A stretch of 64,000 nt of DNA from Verrucomicrobiota bacterium (GTDB lineage Bacteria; Verrucomicrobiota; Verrucomicrobiia; Chthoniobacterales; Terrimicrobiaceae). Shown piece after piece: positions 39,239 through 48,400 of this stretch. The stretch covers positions 1 to 64,000 of the forward strand of contig JAPLTG010000032.1 in NCBI GenBank assembly GCA_026398255.1, written 5' to 3'. The position numbers were made by a program, and so were the translations under genes. Each line of letters begins with the position of its first letter. Position 1 is the first letter of the stretch. The notes under the pieces are model-generated. The model searched no databases. It had not been told where the DNA came from and saw only the letters and a program-made list of their open reading frames with translations.

Positions 39239-39849
39239 GTTCACCGATCCTCGGCGTCATCGACTACGGCAGCGGCAATCTTCGAAGCGTCTGCAAGGCC
39301 CTCGAAGCCTCTGGCGCCTCGCCGCGCCTCATCACCTCGGCGTCCGAAATGTCGGGTCTCGATGCGATCGTCGTTCCCGGCGTCGGCGCCTTCGCGCACT
39401 GCGCGGAAAACCTCCGCGCCACTGGTTTGTGGGAACCCGTCCGCGAATGGGCGGCATCCGGCAAGTCCTACCTCGGCATTTGTCTCGGCTACCAACTCCT
39501 CTTCGAATCCAGCGAGGAATCGCCGGGCATCGAGGGGCTCGGCGTTCTTCCCGGTCGCGTCGTGCGTTTCGCTGCCGGCGATCTCAAGGTTCCCCACATG
39601 GGCTGGAATTCGCTCCGCGACACTGCCGGCCCGCTCTACAAGGGCTTTCCCGCCGAAGTCTCGATGTATTTCGTCCACTCCTACTACCCGGTTCCTGCCG
39701 ATGAGGATATACTCTCTGCCCAGTGCGATTATGGTGTTCCCTTCGCGGCCGGAGTCTCTCGCGGCGCGCTCCACGCTGTGCAATTTCACCCCGAGAAAAG
39801 CCAAGCCGCCGGGCTCGCGCTGCTCCGCAATTTTCTTTCCACACTATGA
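39235..39849 (+). CDS. hisH: Imidazole glycerol phosphate synthase, glutamine amidotransferase subunit
   Basis: A 204-residue class I amidotransferase that supplies ammonia to HisF. The nucleophile cysteine lies in GICLGYQLLFESSEE, and the His-Glu pair is in AVQFHPEKSQ. It begins with GTG overlapping the hisB stop and ends with an ATGA overlap onto hisA. Confidence 0.97.
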   Translation: MSSPILGVIDYGSGNLRSVCKALEASGASPRLITSASEMSGLDAIVVPGVGAFAHCAENLRATGLWEPVREWAASGKSYLGICLGYQLLFESSEESPGIEGLGVLPGRVVRFAAGDLKVPHMGWNSLRDTAGPLYKGFPAEVSMYFVHSYYPVPADEDILSAQCDYGVPFAAGVSRGALHAVQFHPEKSQAAGLALLRNFLSTL

Positions 39850-40562
39850 ATCTTCTTCCTGCCATCGACCTCATGGGCGGCGAGGTGGTCCGCCTCCGCC
39901 GCGGCCTCGCCACCGAAAAAACCGTTTATTCCTCCGACCCCGTCGCCTTCGCAAAAAAATGGGAGGACTCCGGCGCTGATTGGCTCCACCTCGTCGATCT
40001 CGACGCCGCCTTCTCCGGGGAACCCCGCAATCTCGATGCCGTCGAAAAAATCTGCGCCGCGGTGAATATCCCGTGCGAACTCGGTGGCGGAATGCGCGAC
40101 GCCGACAAAATCCAGTCCGCCTTCGATGCCGGCATCTCCCGCGTGATCCTCGGCACGAAAGCCTGCCAATCCCCCGAAGCGATTGCCGACCTCTGCACCC
40201 GCTTCGGCGGCCAGCATCTCGCCGTGGGCATCGACGCCAACAACGGCCTCGTCGCTGTGAAAGGCTGGACCGAGACCACTTCTACGAAAGCCTCCGACCT
40301 CGCCCTCGCCGCACAGAAAGCCGGCATCGGCACGATCATCTACACCGACATCGCCACCGACGGAATGCTCGAGGGACCGAATTTCGCCGAACTCGAAAAC
40401 CTCCTCGCCCTGCTGGATTGCAACCTCATCGCCAGCGGCGGCGTCTCTTGTCCCGAAGATCTCGTGCGCCTCGCCGCCATACCCCGACTGCACGGCGCCA
40501 TCATCGGCAAGGCCCTCTACGACGGTCGCATCACCGGGAATCTCCGCCAAATCATCGGCTGA
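39846..40562 (+). CDS. hisA: ProFAR isomerase
   Basis: A 238-residue (beta-alpha)8 barrel isomerase of histidine biosynthesis. The catalytic Asp lies in [15 protein letters not shown] and the second Asp in [29 protein letters not shown] and [11 protein letters not shown] complete the barrel phosphate sites. The CDS begins at the ATGA overlap with hisH. A small hairpin followed by TTTTTT (40563-40592) may end the operon. Confidence 0.96.
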   Translation: MNLLPAIDLMGGEVVRLRRGLATEKTVYSSDPVAFAKKWEDSGADWLHLVDLDAAFSGEPRNLDAVEKICAAVNIPCELGGGMRDADKIQSAFDAGISRVILGTKACQSPEAIADLCTRFGGQHLAVGIDANNGLVAVKGWTETTSTKASDLALAAQKAGIGTIIYTDIATDGMLEGPNFAELENLLALLDCNLIASGGVSCPEDLVRLAAIPRLHGAIIGKALYDGRITGNLRQIIG

Positions 40563-40627
40563 CCGGGGCAAAGTCCCGCCCGTTTTTTCTTTGGCAGGCC
40601 GCCGGATTCGGTCTTCACTCCGCGCAA

Positions 40628-41047
40628 ATGAAAATCGCCCAAGAATTCCGTGAATTCATCTCCCGTGGAAATGTCATCGACCTCGCCGTCGGCGTGATCA
40701 TCGGCGCGGCCTTTGGAAAAATCGTTAACAGCCTTGTCGCCGAAGTCATCATGCCGCCGATCGGCGCGGCGATGAAAGGCGTCGATTTCAGCAGCCTCTT
40801 CGTTTCTCTCGACGGCAAAACCTACGAAACCCTCGCCGCCGCCAAGCAAGCCGGAGCACCAGTCATCGGCTACGGCGTGTTTTTCAATACAGTCATCGAA
40901 TTTGTCATCATCGCCGCCTGTGTCTTCCTGCTCGTGAAGGTCGTAAATAAAATCAAACGCGAGCCCGCCCCTTCGCCAGCCGCCCCCCCCGAGCCCACCC
41001 GCTCCGAAGTCCTCCTCGCCGAGATCCGCGACGCGCTGAAAAAGTAG
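40628..41047 (+). CDS. mscL: Large-conductance mechanosensitive channel
   Basis: A 139-residue pore protein that releases osmolytes on hypo-osmotic shock. It starts [23 protein letters not shown], the highly conserved N terminus and TM1 ([20 protein letters not shown]). A periplasmic loop is followed by TM2 ([19 protein letters not shown]) and the charged C-terminal helix with a proline-rich linker ([11 protein letters not shown]). Confidence 0.97.
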   Translation: MKIAQEFREFISRGNVIDLAVGVIIGAAFGKIVNSLVAEVIMPPIGAAMKGVDFSSLFVSLDGKTYETLAAAKQAGAPVIGYGVFFNTVIEFVIIAACVFLLVKVVNKIKREPAPSPAAPPEPTRSEVLLAEIRDALKK

Positions 41048-41080
41048 TCTCTTCCGCGTCTTGGCTGAGTGGAAGAATAG

Positions 41081-41140
41081 GGCCTCTCACGGAGGCACGG
41101 GGACGCGGAGGTGGGAGTTGTAGCAATGGCAGTCCTCTGC
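41081..41140 (+). repeat. 60-bp interspersed repeat, copy A
   Basis: Reads GGCCTCTCACGGAGGCACGG through GGAGGTGGGAGTTGTAGCAA to AGTCCTCTGC. Its reverse complement recurs, with substitutions, as copies B and C. Confidence 0.7.
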
Positions 41141-41307
41141 CCTTTTGAAAGGAAACCGCGAATGCGCCGTTTCCCCGAATCCAATTTCTCCCGCAGAGCC
41201 GCCAAGACGCAGAGGAGGTCATTTTGGCAATACCCGGGATTCTCCCTCTCTTCACTGCCGCTCTACATGATGCCGTTCTGCAAATATGAGAATGATGAGG
41301 GACAGCT

Positions 41308-41367
41308 GAGGACTGCCGTTGCTACAATGTTACCCTCTCCGTGGCTCTGTGCCTTTGTGAGAGCCCC
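41308..41367 (-). repeat. 60-bp interspersed repeat, copy B (inverted)
   Basis: GAGGACTGCCGTTGCTACAA followed by CCGTGGCTCTGTGCCTTTGT and GAGAGCCCC. The complement matches copy A in the same order; the middle part has diverged. Confidence 0.65.
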
Positions 41368-41539
41368 TGTTTTTCAAAACGGCCGAGACGGCCGTTCTAA
41401 CCTCTTTGCGGCTTTGGGTCTTTGCGTGGGGGATTGGGTTGGGGGGGGCGGCGCATTCGCGCCTGAAGTTTGGGTCCGCTCGGCGAGCCGCCCCTACCAA
41501 CTTTTCCGATTTGCGTGAATCGAGGTTCGCTCCCGAACA

Positions 41540-41600
41540 GCAGAGGACTACCGTTGCTACAACTCCCACCTCCGTGGCATCGTGCCTTCGTGTGAGCCCC
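41540..41600 (-). repeat. 60-bp interspersed repeat, copy C (inverted)
   Basis: GCAGAGGACTACCGTTGCTA followed by CAACTCCCACCTCCGTGGCA and TCGTGCCTTCGTGTGAGCCC. It is the closest complement of copy A, so A and C frame about 520 bases as an imperfect inverted repeat. Confidence 0.7.
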
Positions 41601-41668
41601 CTCATTGGAATCCGATAAAGATTCGGTTGTCATCCCCACGCGATGTAGTATGAGTAAAAGCCTTCTGT

Positions 41669-41743
41669 GGCGGGGTAGCCAAGTGGTAAGGCACGGCTCT
41701 GCAAAAGCTGTATTCGTCGGTTCGATTCCGACCCTCGCCTCCA
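41669..41743 (+). tRNA. tRNA-Cys (anticodon GCA)
   Basis: GGCGGGG pairs with CCTCGCC (one G-U), then U discriminator and encoded CCA. The D arm is GCCAAGTGGTAAGGC. The anticodon loop CTGCAAA is closed by CGGCT-like and AGCTG stems and gives GCA. The T arm GTCGG-TTCGATT-CCGAC is perfect. A T-rich run (CTTTTTTC) follows and may end the transcript. Confidence 0.96.
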
Positions 41744-41806
41744 CTTTTTTCTTCTGCGCCGCCGCCCAAAAACCTCCCTCCGAGATGCGGTGATTGGGGT
41801 TTTGAT

Positions 41807-42298
41807 CTAGCCTTCCTTTGGCACCCATTCGAGGGTTCCGTCCGCTTTTTCGACTTCGATCCATTCGCCTTTGAAGGCCATTTTGCGGGCGAGGTCGGCT
41901 TGTTTCTTCTGGACGGCTGGGAGGGGGATTTTGTCGCGGGCGGATTGCTCTTTCATCAAGGCCATGCGGGAGGCGTTTTCGGCATCGACGATTTTTTGGA
42001 GGTAGTCGCCTTCTTCGCCAGCGGGTTCGACGCGGATGGAGAGGAGGGCGCTGGCACTTTCTCCGATCAGTCGGGAGTTTTTAAAAGTCTGGATGTCCGC
42101 AGCGCGATTGAGTCTGTCAGGGCCGGGATTCGTGGCCGCCGCGGGTTGGCCGGGTTTTTCCTCTTTTTGGTGCTGATAGACATCGAGCCTCATGGAGATG
42201 TCGACTTTGACGGGTTCCGGTGTGGAGAGGTTCACGGTTGGACCGGCGCAACCGGCAAGGACAAGGGCTGTCAGGACGGTGGAGTTCCGGATTTTCAT
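41807..42298 (-). CDS. Lipoprotein resembling a YnbE-YdbL fusion
   Basis: A 163-residue lipoprotein with lipobox LVLAGC (Cys17). The next 30 residues (GPTVNLSTPEPVKVDISMRL) resemble the short lipoprotein YnbE. The last 70 residues (KIVDAENASRMALMKEQSAR through KGEWIEVEKADGTLEWVPKEG) resemble the DUF1318/YdbL domain, including the closing Gly-Glu-Trp and Trp. In E. coli these are two proteins that work with YdbH, whose homologue is directly upstream (ATGA overlap). A proline-rich linker joins the halves. The start at 42298 is chosen from the overlap and lipobox; a longer frame to 42511 lies inside ydbH. Confidence 0.75.
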   Translation of the reverse strand: MKIRNSTVLTALVLAGCAGPTVNLSTPEPVKVDISMRLDVYQHQKEEKPGQPAAATNPGPDRLNRAADIQTFKNSRLIGESASALLSIRVEPAGEEGDYLQKIVDAENASRMALMKEQSARDKIPLPAVQKKQADLARKMAFKGEWIEVEKADGTLEWVPKEG

Positions 42299-44274
42299 GG
42301 TCGAGCGGGTTTTTGCTTCCACTGGCCCTCGGGTGATTCGTCGGCGTGGAGCAGAGTCTGAAATGTGCGTGAACCTTGGGGGCCTTGCAACTTCAAGACG
42401 AGAATGCCCTGCCCGTCGGTGAACCAGAGGGATCCCTCGCTGGTGCGGTAGTCGAAATTGCGGAGGGATTCGAGGGCGATCCGGAGGCTGTCGCGTTTCA
42501 AGGCGGACCATCGCAGGGGAATCTTGGCGAGGAGGTCATCGAGTTTGCCGATCTCCATCGTGCCGGGCTGGGTCGTGCGGAACGATCCTTGGACGCGCTG
42601 AATGGATTTCGCCTCGGCGTTTGTCTGGCAGCTAAATTCGAGGGGCCCGGTCATGCTGAAATTTTGCGGAGCGATGACATCGGTGAGTTTTTTCAAATCG
42701 ACATCCTTGCCGCCGAGCCAGCCGATCCAGGGGGATTTCTCGGAGAAGAAAAAACCAAATCCTCCGGAGATATTCCCGCCGTAGAGGACTCCGCCAAAGG
42801 TGCTGTTGATGCCTTCGCGATCAAAGGTGGCGCTGATCCATGCGTCCGTGGCGAGGTATTGGCGCCAGCGGAGGGATTTGATCTTCACCGTGCCGACGAC
42901 ATTGCTGATGGCTTTTTCAGGGGGGTAGGAAAACCGCAGGTCGCCGGGTTTGGTTTCGAAGGCGATCTGGTAGTCGGGGAACTGGTAGTTCCGCGCAGGA
43001 ATCTCGAGGCTGCCGCTCAGTTTGAGGCTGGCGAGGTCATTGAGCGCGACATTTTCGGCGACCGTCTGGAAATTCAGCGGCAAGCCGTAATTGTCGCGTC
43101 CACCGCTGCCGATCACGAGGCTGCCGGATTTCACTTCCAGGCGCTGGATTTTCCATCCGGCAGAATCCGTCGCGGCCCCGCCGCCCCGACGGGATTGGGC
43201 TTGATCCATGTAGAGAAACAAATCCTCGCCGATGGAAACGACGGGACTCGTCAAGGTGACTCCACGGATTTCCTGATCGAGAAGGCCGGCGAGCGTGAAT
43301 TGGATGAGGACGCTCCGGAGCTTGAGGACATGGGTGAAGGGATCGCGCGGCGAGGGGATGGCGAGGTTGCTGAGTTCGATCGATTGCTCGGTCGCGCCGA
43401 GTTTGTTGGTGATTTCGGAGGGGGTGAGGTTTTGGAGTGTGGTGGCGATGGTGAAAGTGATGTCGCTCTCTGCGCGCCAGGCGTTCTCGCCGAGGCTGGC
43501 TCGAACGCCGGAGATTTCGAGGAGTCCGAGTCTCCAAGTGGGTGAGGGGTTCTGAGCGGGATTTTTCGGCAGATGCGTCAATTGGTCCAGGGCGGACCCA
43601 ATGGCCAACACCCCGCCGGAAATCCTCGCCTCGCGAAGTTCGAACCGCTCGAAAAGATCGCGGGGACTGGCTCGGAGTCGAATGAGGTCCAGAACAAGAA
43701 ACGGATTTTGAAAACCCGGGGCCGTGGCTTGGATATCCCACAGGGTGAAGTCTTGGAGCCCCTCGGAGTGGAAGTCGACCTCCTTCCAATCCATGCAAAA
43801 CTTCGCTGAGATGTCGGGCCGTCCGGTGCTGCTGCCTTCGTAGCGGACTTCGCCGAAGTCACAAAAAATCCGCCGAATCGTTGGTCCCGGGGCGCTTTTT
43901 GATTCGGCCGAAGTTTTCGGAAAAACCCCCGACCATCCTGGGGAGATGACCAAGAGGGGATTGACCAAATGGATTTCCCCGATGCGGCGCCGAAGGATAT
44001 CCGAAAAGGTGAAGACGAGGCGTCCCCGCTCCAGACGGAGGAGGGGTTTTCCTGTGATCGGATCGGGTAGAACGAAATTCTCGAAAATGATTTCGCCCGG
44101 TTCGCCGAAACGAACAGCGTCCACTGCAATGCCTGCCTGGGGCATGGCTTTTTTAAGAACCCACCGCGCGATAGTGGTGGGGTTTTGTGACAGCCAAAAA
44201 AGCCCGGCAGCACAGGCCAAAACAGCGATTCCCGCCACGGGCAGCCATGGAAACTTGCGGCGGTTTTTTTCCAA
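42295..44274 (-). CDS. ydbH: YdbH-family AsmA-like intermembrane bridge protein
   Basis: A protein of about 659 residues, starting at a probable TTG (44274; MEKNRRKFPWL) with an N-terminal membrane anchor (WLPVAGIAVLACAAGLFWL). A long beta-rich periplasmic body follows, typical of AsmA-like phospholipid-transfer proteins (VDAVRFGEPGEIIFENFVL near the start; FSMTGPLEFSCQTNAEAKSI and MEIGKLDDLLAKIP near the end). The C-terminal third is the YdbH-specific part. It should carry phospholipids from inner to outer membrane. The alternative ATG at 44403 would overlap the previous gene by 125 bases. It is coupled to the YnbE-YdbL-like lipoprotein. Confidence 0.8.
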   Translation of the reverse strand: MEKNRRKFPWLPVAGIAVLACAAGLFWLSQNPTTIARWVLKKAMPQAGIAVDAVRFGEPGEIIFENFVLPDPITGKPLLRLERGRLVFTFSDILRRRIGEIHLVNPLLVISPGWSGVFPKTSAESKSAPGPTIRRIFCDFGEVRYEGSSTGRPDISAKFCMDWKEVDFHSEGLQDFTLWDIQATAPGFQNPFLVLDLIRLRASPRDLFERFELREARISGGVLAIGSALDQLTHLPKNPAQNPSPTWRLGLLEISGVRASLGENAWRAESDITFTIATTLQNLTPSEITNKLGATEQSIELSNLAIPSPRDPFTHVLKLRSVLIQFTLAGLLDQEIRGVTLTSPVVSIGEDLFLYMDQAQSRRGGGAATDSAGWKIQRLEVKSGSLVIGSGGRDNYGLPLNFQTVAENVALNDLASLKLSGSLEIPARNYQFPDYQIAFETKPGDLRFSYPPEKAISNVVGTVKIKSLRWRQYLATDAWISATFDREGINSTFGGVLYGGNISGGFGFFFSEKSPWIGWLGGKDVDLKKLTDVIAPQNFSMTGPLEFSCQTNAEAKSIQRVQGSFRTTQPGTMEIGKLDDLLAKIPLRWSALKRDSLRIALESLRNFDYRTSEGSLWFTDGQGILVLKLQGPQGSRTFQTLLHADESPEGQWKQKPARP

Positions 44275-44278
44275 GGTG

Positions 44279-44803
44279 CTATTTTTTCCGGCGGCTGGAG
44301 ACCTCCTCGAAGAGATCGGCAATGCCGTCGTCCACCCGCAGATCGATGATCTTCCACTGCGCTCCCGAGCGGTAAAAATAAAACCGCCAGCGCATCGGCA
44401 CATCGGCGTTTAGCGAGACGCAGGTGAAGCGGATGAGTGAACTGCCGACTTCGAGGGATTCCACGATTTCGTAGCCTTTCACCGGCCCGAAATTGTCGAG
44501 TGCGACTCGGGTTTTCTCCTTGAGTTGATCGATGTTCTCGGTGCGTTCCGAGATGATCGTATTTTTCACGAGACCTTGGTAAGCGGAGTCGAGTTGATCG
44601 GCTTTCAGATCCTCGAAGAATTGCTTCAAAACCTCGGTCGGCTCCAGCACGCGAGCGGCGGGTGTGGTTGGCGAGGCGGGCTTTTGCGCTGATGGCTCGG
44701 CAGCGGTCGGAAATACCAGACGCTTTTTCCCATCCTCGGCAGCCGCTGGATGGCTCAGAAACGGAATGGCGAGAAGACCAATGACAAAGGGAGTGACGCG
44801 CAT
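44279..44803 (-). CDS. Secreted NTF2-like hypothetical protein
   Basis: A 174-residue protein with signal peptide TPFVIGLLAIPFLSHPAAA. A low-complexity stretch (PSAQKPASPTTPAA) precedes a small alpha+beta domain: VLKQFFEDLKADQLDSAYQG, then WRFYFYRSGAQWKIIDLRVD. This is the usual cone-fold pattern of DUF4878/NTF2-like proteins. It ends in SSRRKK six bases before the ydbH TTG, so it heads the ydbH operon. Role unknown. Confidence 0.75.
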   Translation of the reverse strand: MRVTPFVIGLLAIPFLSHPAAAEDGKKRLVFPTAAEPSAQKPASPTTPAARVLEPTEVLKQFFEDLKADQLDSAYQGLVKNTIISERTENIDQLKEKTRVALDNFGPVKGYEIVESLEVGSSLIRFTCVSLNADVPMRWRFYFYRSGAQWKIIDLRVDDGIADLFEEVSSRRKK

Positions 44804-44930
44804 GCGTGAGCTTTCGCTTCTTTTCCCCGGCGAGGCAAGCCCAGGCAGGAACCCAGTCCCTTCACCATGTGACGAAACTGTTTCACGATACCCTTTGTGC
44901 CCCGATGCGTGACCGAGTTACTTCCGGCGC

Positions 44931-44993
44931 TTCAACCAATGGGGGGTTGAATCGCGGGCGAAGGTTGGGGAACCTTCGTCCGCACTTTTTTTT
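44931..44993 (+). terminator. Tandem hairpins with T tract (orphan terminator or small-RNA 3' end)
   Basis: Hairpin 1: TTCAACC (44931-44937) with GGTTGAA (44945-44951). Hairpin 2: GCGGGCGAAGGTT (44954-44966) with AACCTTCGTCCGC (44971-44983), thirteen pairs with one G-U and loop GGGG, followed by AC and eight T. The strength is that of an intrinsic terminator in the plus direction, but no plus-strand gene ends here. It could be the 3' end of a small RNA from the 44804-44930 region, or an attenuator in the leader of the repeat protein at 45485. Confidence 0.6.
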
Positions 44994-44994
44994 C

Positions 44995-45058
44995 CAAGGA
45001 GAGTGGGCGTCCCACCCACATCGTTCGATTCCAGTGGGCGTCCCGCCCACTCTCCTTG
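44995..45058. repeat. Large palindromic repeat (CAAGGAGAGTGGGCG family)
   Basis: CAAGGAGAGTGGGCG (44995-45009) and its exact complement CGCCCACTCTCCTTG (45044-45058) flank a loop that itself repeats GTGGGCGTCCC units. A related 28-base copy lies at 45518-45545 inside the next coding frame. Confidence 0.75.
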
Positions 45059-45484
45059 AAAATTCCAGACACTTTCGAACATTGGATTGGGCGATTCCGA
45101 CCAATGATTCGACGGGGAAGCTTCGATAATCCGTGTTGCGGGATTGTTGCAAAAACGCAAGGCGCTTAAAAAGAGTAGCTAGCGTGACAGTTGTGGCCGG
45201 CGTGCTCATGCTTGGCATGTCGATTGCTTAATCAGTTTCGCAAAATCGCTTGGAAGTTACGGGATTGTTACGCGGGAGCAGTTGTGGTGCGCACACCGAT
45301 CTCCAAACTACGAGCACAATTCAAGTGCATCGGCCTACCTCATGAGGCGATGCCACCGCGCAAGCGGTCAGGGTCTCTCGCGGGACGGCGCCGCGGGCCA
45401 GGGATGAGTTACCAACTCTCTCTTGAACCAAAAGGAAAGGCAGACCCCCTCAGGGCGCCAACCAAAAACCTTTAGGAACAAGCG
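45059..45484. other. Long leader region of the repeat-protein gene
   Basis: About 425 bases without a supported gene. Small hairpins are visible (CCTCATGAGG near 45339; CCGCGCAAGCGG near 45355) and a GC-rich block near 45375-45400. No riboswitch class could be recognised. AGGAA at 45473-45477 is a good ribosome binding site for the ATG at 45485. Confidence 0.5.
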
Positions 45485-48400
45485 ATGAATCGAAACATTT
45501 TAAAATCCGACTGCCCTCAAGGAGCGTGGGCTTCGCGCCCACATCAAAAAGGGGTCATAGGCGTTCGGTCCGTGAGTGCGTCTCCTGGTAGCACCCGCGA
45601 TCTTTCCGCACTCTCGATTGAAAATCGGCACCGCATCTCCGACACGACCGGCAATTTTTCCAACATCCAATATCCAACATCCAAAATTCCAAAATTTCTC
45701 CCGCGCCGCCCCGTTTGGAATATCGCCTCGCCGGTTTTAAGGCTGGGCAGGACTTTGAGCTTCCTCGCGATCCTCGCTGCTTCGGTGGGGGCGATGAACA
45801 GCGCTCATGCTCAAACATACTATACTTGGAATTCGACCAGTGGAGCGGCGTGGTCAACCGCTGCTAGTTGGGCCCCCTCTGGACCTCCAAACACGTCAAC
45901 TGCAGTAGCTGAATTCGGCACAGTAACTAATGGCGCCACAACTCAATCTACAGGCATTGCTACGAATTATGTGATTGGAGCTATATCGCTCAATTCTACA
46001 CGAACAAGCAATGTAACCCTCGGAGCATCTGGAGCCTCAGCATATACAATGAAATTGGATGGGGTTACAATAAACTCTGTTTCAAACGTCATTTTAAGTA
46101 ACAATAGTTCGAAGAACTTGAATTTGAATGCAGCTACGACAGGAGTAGGGGCTGTCTCTTACTCGGCAAATAATACCTCCAATAATGTAATACTAATTCG
46201 CGGTTCAGGTAATATATTTATCAATGGGGTTTTAGGTGGTAACAGCATTACTCTTAATGCGACAAGCTCAGGAGAGTTAACCCTCAACGGCACCAACACC
46301 TACACCGGTAGCACCACCATCAACGCTGGCAACCTCACCATCAGTGGAGGAAACGCGATTGTGAACAACGGCACGGTCATCTTGGTGAACACAGCGGGCG
46401 TGAATTTCAATGTCAACGCCAGCGAGACGATCGGAACTCTGCAAGGCGGCGGGGCCACAGGCGGCACGGTAAACATCGCCGCCAGCCAGACTCTCACCGT
46501 CAATCAAACCAGCGATCAGACCTTTGCGGGCGTTATCGCCGGGTCAACGGGTGCTCTAACCAAAATCGGAGCCAATACCCTCACTCTCTCCGGCTCGAAC
46601 ACATATGGTGGACTAACCATGATCAACGCCGGAAACCTCACGATCAGCGGCGGCAGCGCGATTGCGAATACCGGAACAGTCACCCTCGCAAACACGGCCG
46701 GCGTGGGGTTCAATGTGAACTCCAGCGAGACGATCGCCTCTCTCCAAGGCGGCGGCTCCACGGGCGGCATTGTGACGATCGCCTCGGCGCAGACGCTGAC
46801 CGTGGCGGAAACCGGCTCCCAGTCATTTGCTGGCGCGCTGCAAGGTTCGGGCAGCCTCACCAAATCCGGCGCAGGCACGCTGACGCTGAGCGGTTCAAAC
46901 ACCAATAGTGGCGCGGTCTCGGTGACAACTGGCACGCTCGCATTGAGCGGAGCAAACGCTCTATCCAGCGGCATCTCATCACTCAACGCGACGAGTTCGA
47001 CCATCAGCCTCACCGATGGAACCGGTCGCACCTACACGATCAGCAATGGCGGGCTGAATTTGAGTGATGCGACAATGAGGTTCGACATCGGCGCCACATC
47101 CGACCGCCTCACATTTACAAACGGAGCCGCCACTCTTTCGGGAACAAATACGATCTATCTCAGCAATATCGGGTCTTTCAGCTACTCCTCGCCAATCACG
47201 CTGATCAGCGCGGCGAGCGGCCTGAATGGCGCGACATGGAGCCTGAACTCCACAGCAGCTCCCACAGGATACAGCTACTCCCTGAGCTCAAACGCCACGG
47301 AACTCTCACTTGTCGCCGTTCAGAACAGCGCCTTCTACTACTGGAAAGGGGCGAATGGTTCCACTTGGGGCACGGCGAACAACTGGACGAGCGACAGCGC
47401 GGGGAACACCCTGGTCGCAGGCGCGCCCACGAGCAACGCCGATGTCGTCTTCGCCGCCACTGGCGCATCGAATCTCAGCAATACGCTGGGAGCGGACTAC
47501 ACGATCAATTCCCTCTTGGTCAGCACAGCCGGCGTGACCATCGCCGGGGCAAACACCGTCACAGCCAGCGCCACTTCTATCTCCGCCTACAACATTTCCG
47601 CGACCAGCGGCACCACGGCGATCTCGGCCAATCTCGCGGGATCCGGCGCAGGCCTCACCAAATCTGGCGCTGGCACACTGACCCTCTCTGGCGCGAACAC
47701 CTTCGCGGGAGGAGTAGCGCTCAGCGCTGGCACGCTCAACCTGAATAGCGCCACCGCACCGGGCAATGGAACCATCACGATTACCGGAGGAACGCTCGAC
47801 AACACCAGCGGTGCCTCCGTAACGCTCTCCAATAACAACACGCAAAGCTGGAATGGCGACTTCACCTTCACCGGCACGAACACTCTGAATCTCGGCTCCG
47901 GCGCGGTGGCACTCGGAGCCAGTTGCACGGTAACTGTCAGCGGCGGCATACTCGGGGTCGGAGGTATCATTTCCGGCTCAGGCTATAGCCTCACCAAAGC
48001 AGGCGCCGGCACGCTCACGCTCAGAGGGGCGAATAACTACACCGGCGGCACGACCCTCAGTGCTGGAACCCTCAACATCAACAACGCCTCCGCCATTGGC
48101 GCGGGCACTTTCACCATCAGTGGCGGCACGCTCAACAACACGAGCGGCTCCAGCGTGACCCTCTCCACCAACAATGTCCAAAACTGGAATGGCGATTTCG
48201 CCTTCACCGGCACGAACGATCTCAACCTCGGCACCGGAGCGGTGACGATGAACGCCAACCGCATCGTCACAGTCAACGGCGGCAACCTCACCGTCGGCGG
48301 GGCCATTTCCGGAACCACCGCCAGTTTCACACTCACCAAGGCTGGCGCTGGCACGCTCATTCTCGGCGGCGCCAACGTTTATACCGGAGCAACCACTGTC

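Larger units (their letters stand above)
41048..41668. other. Repeat-filled intergenic spacer
   Basis: About 620 bases without a supported gene. It contains three copies of a 60-base repeat listed separately (41081-41140, 41308-41367 and 41540-41600), a perfect palindrome AACGGCC-GAGAC-GGCCGTT at 41378-41396, and further CAGAGG-type strings near 41195-41220. Short frames crossing the region follow the repeats and show no protein-like composition. It ends at tRNA-Cys. Confidence 0.7.

Noticed and set aside
45180-45480. Leader of the repeat protein considered as a c-di-GMP or other riboswitch
   Set aside because: Small hairpins exist but no conserved riboswitch core could be recognised by eye; an Infernal scan would decide.
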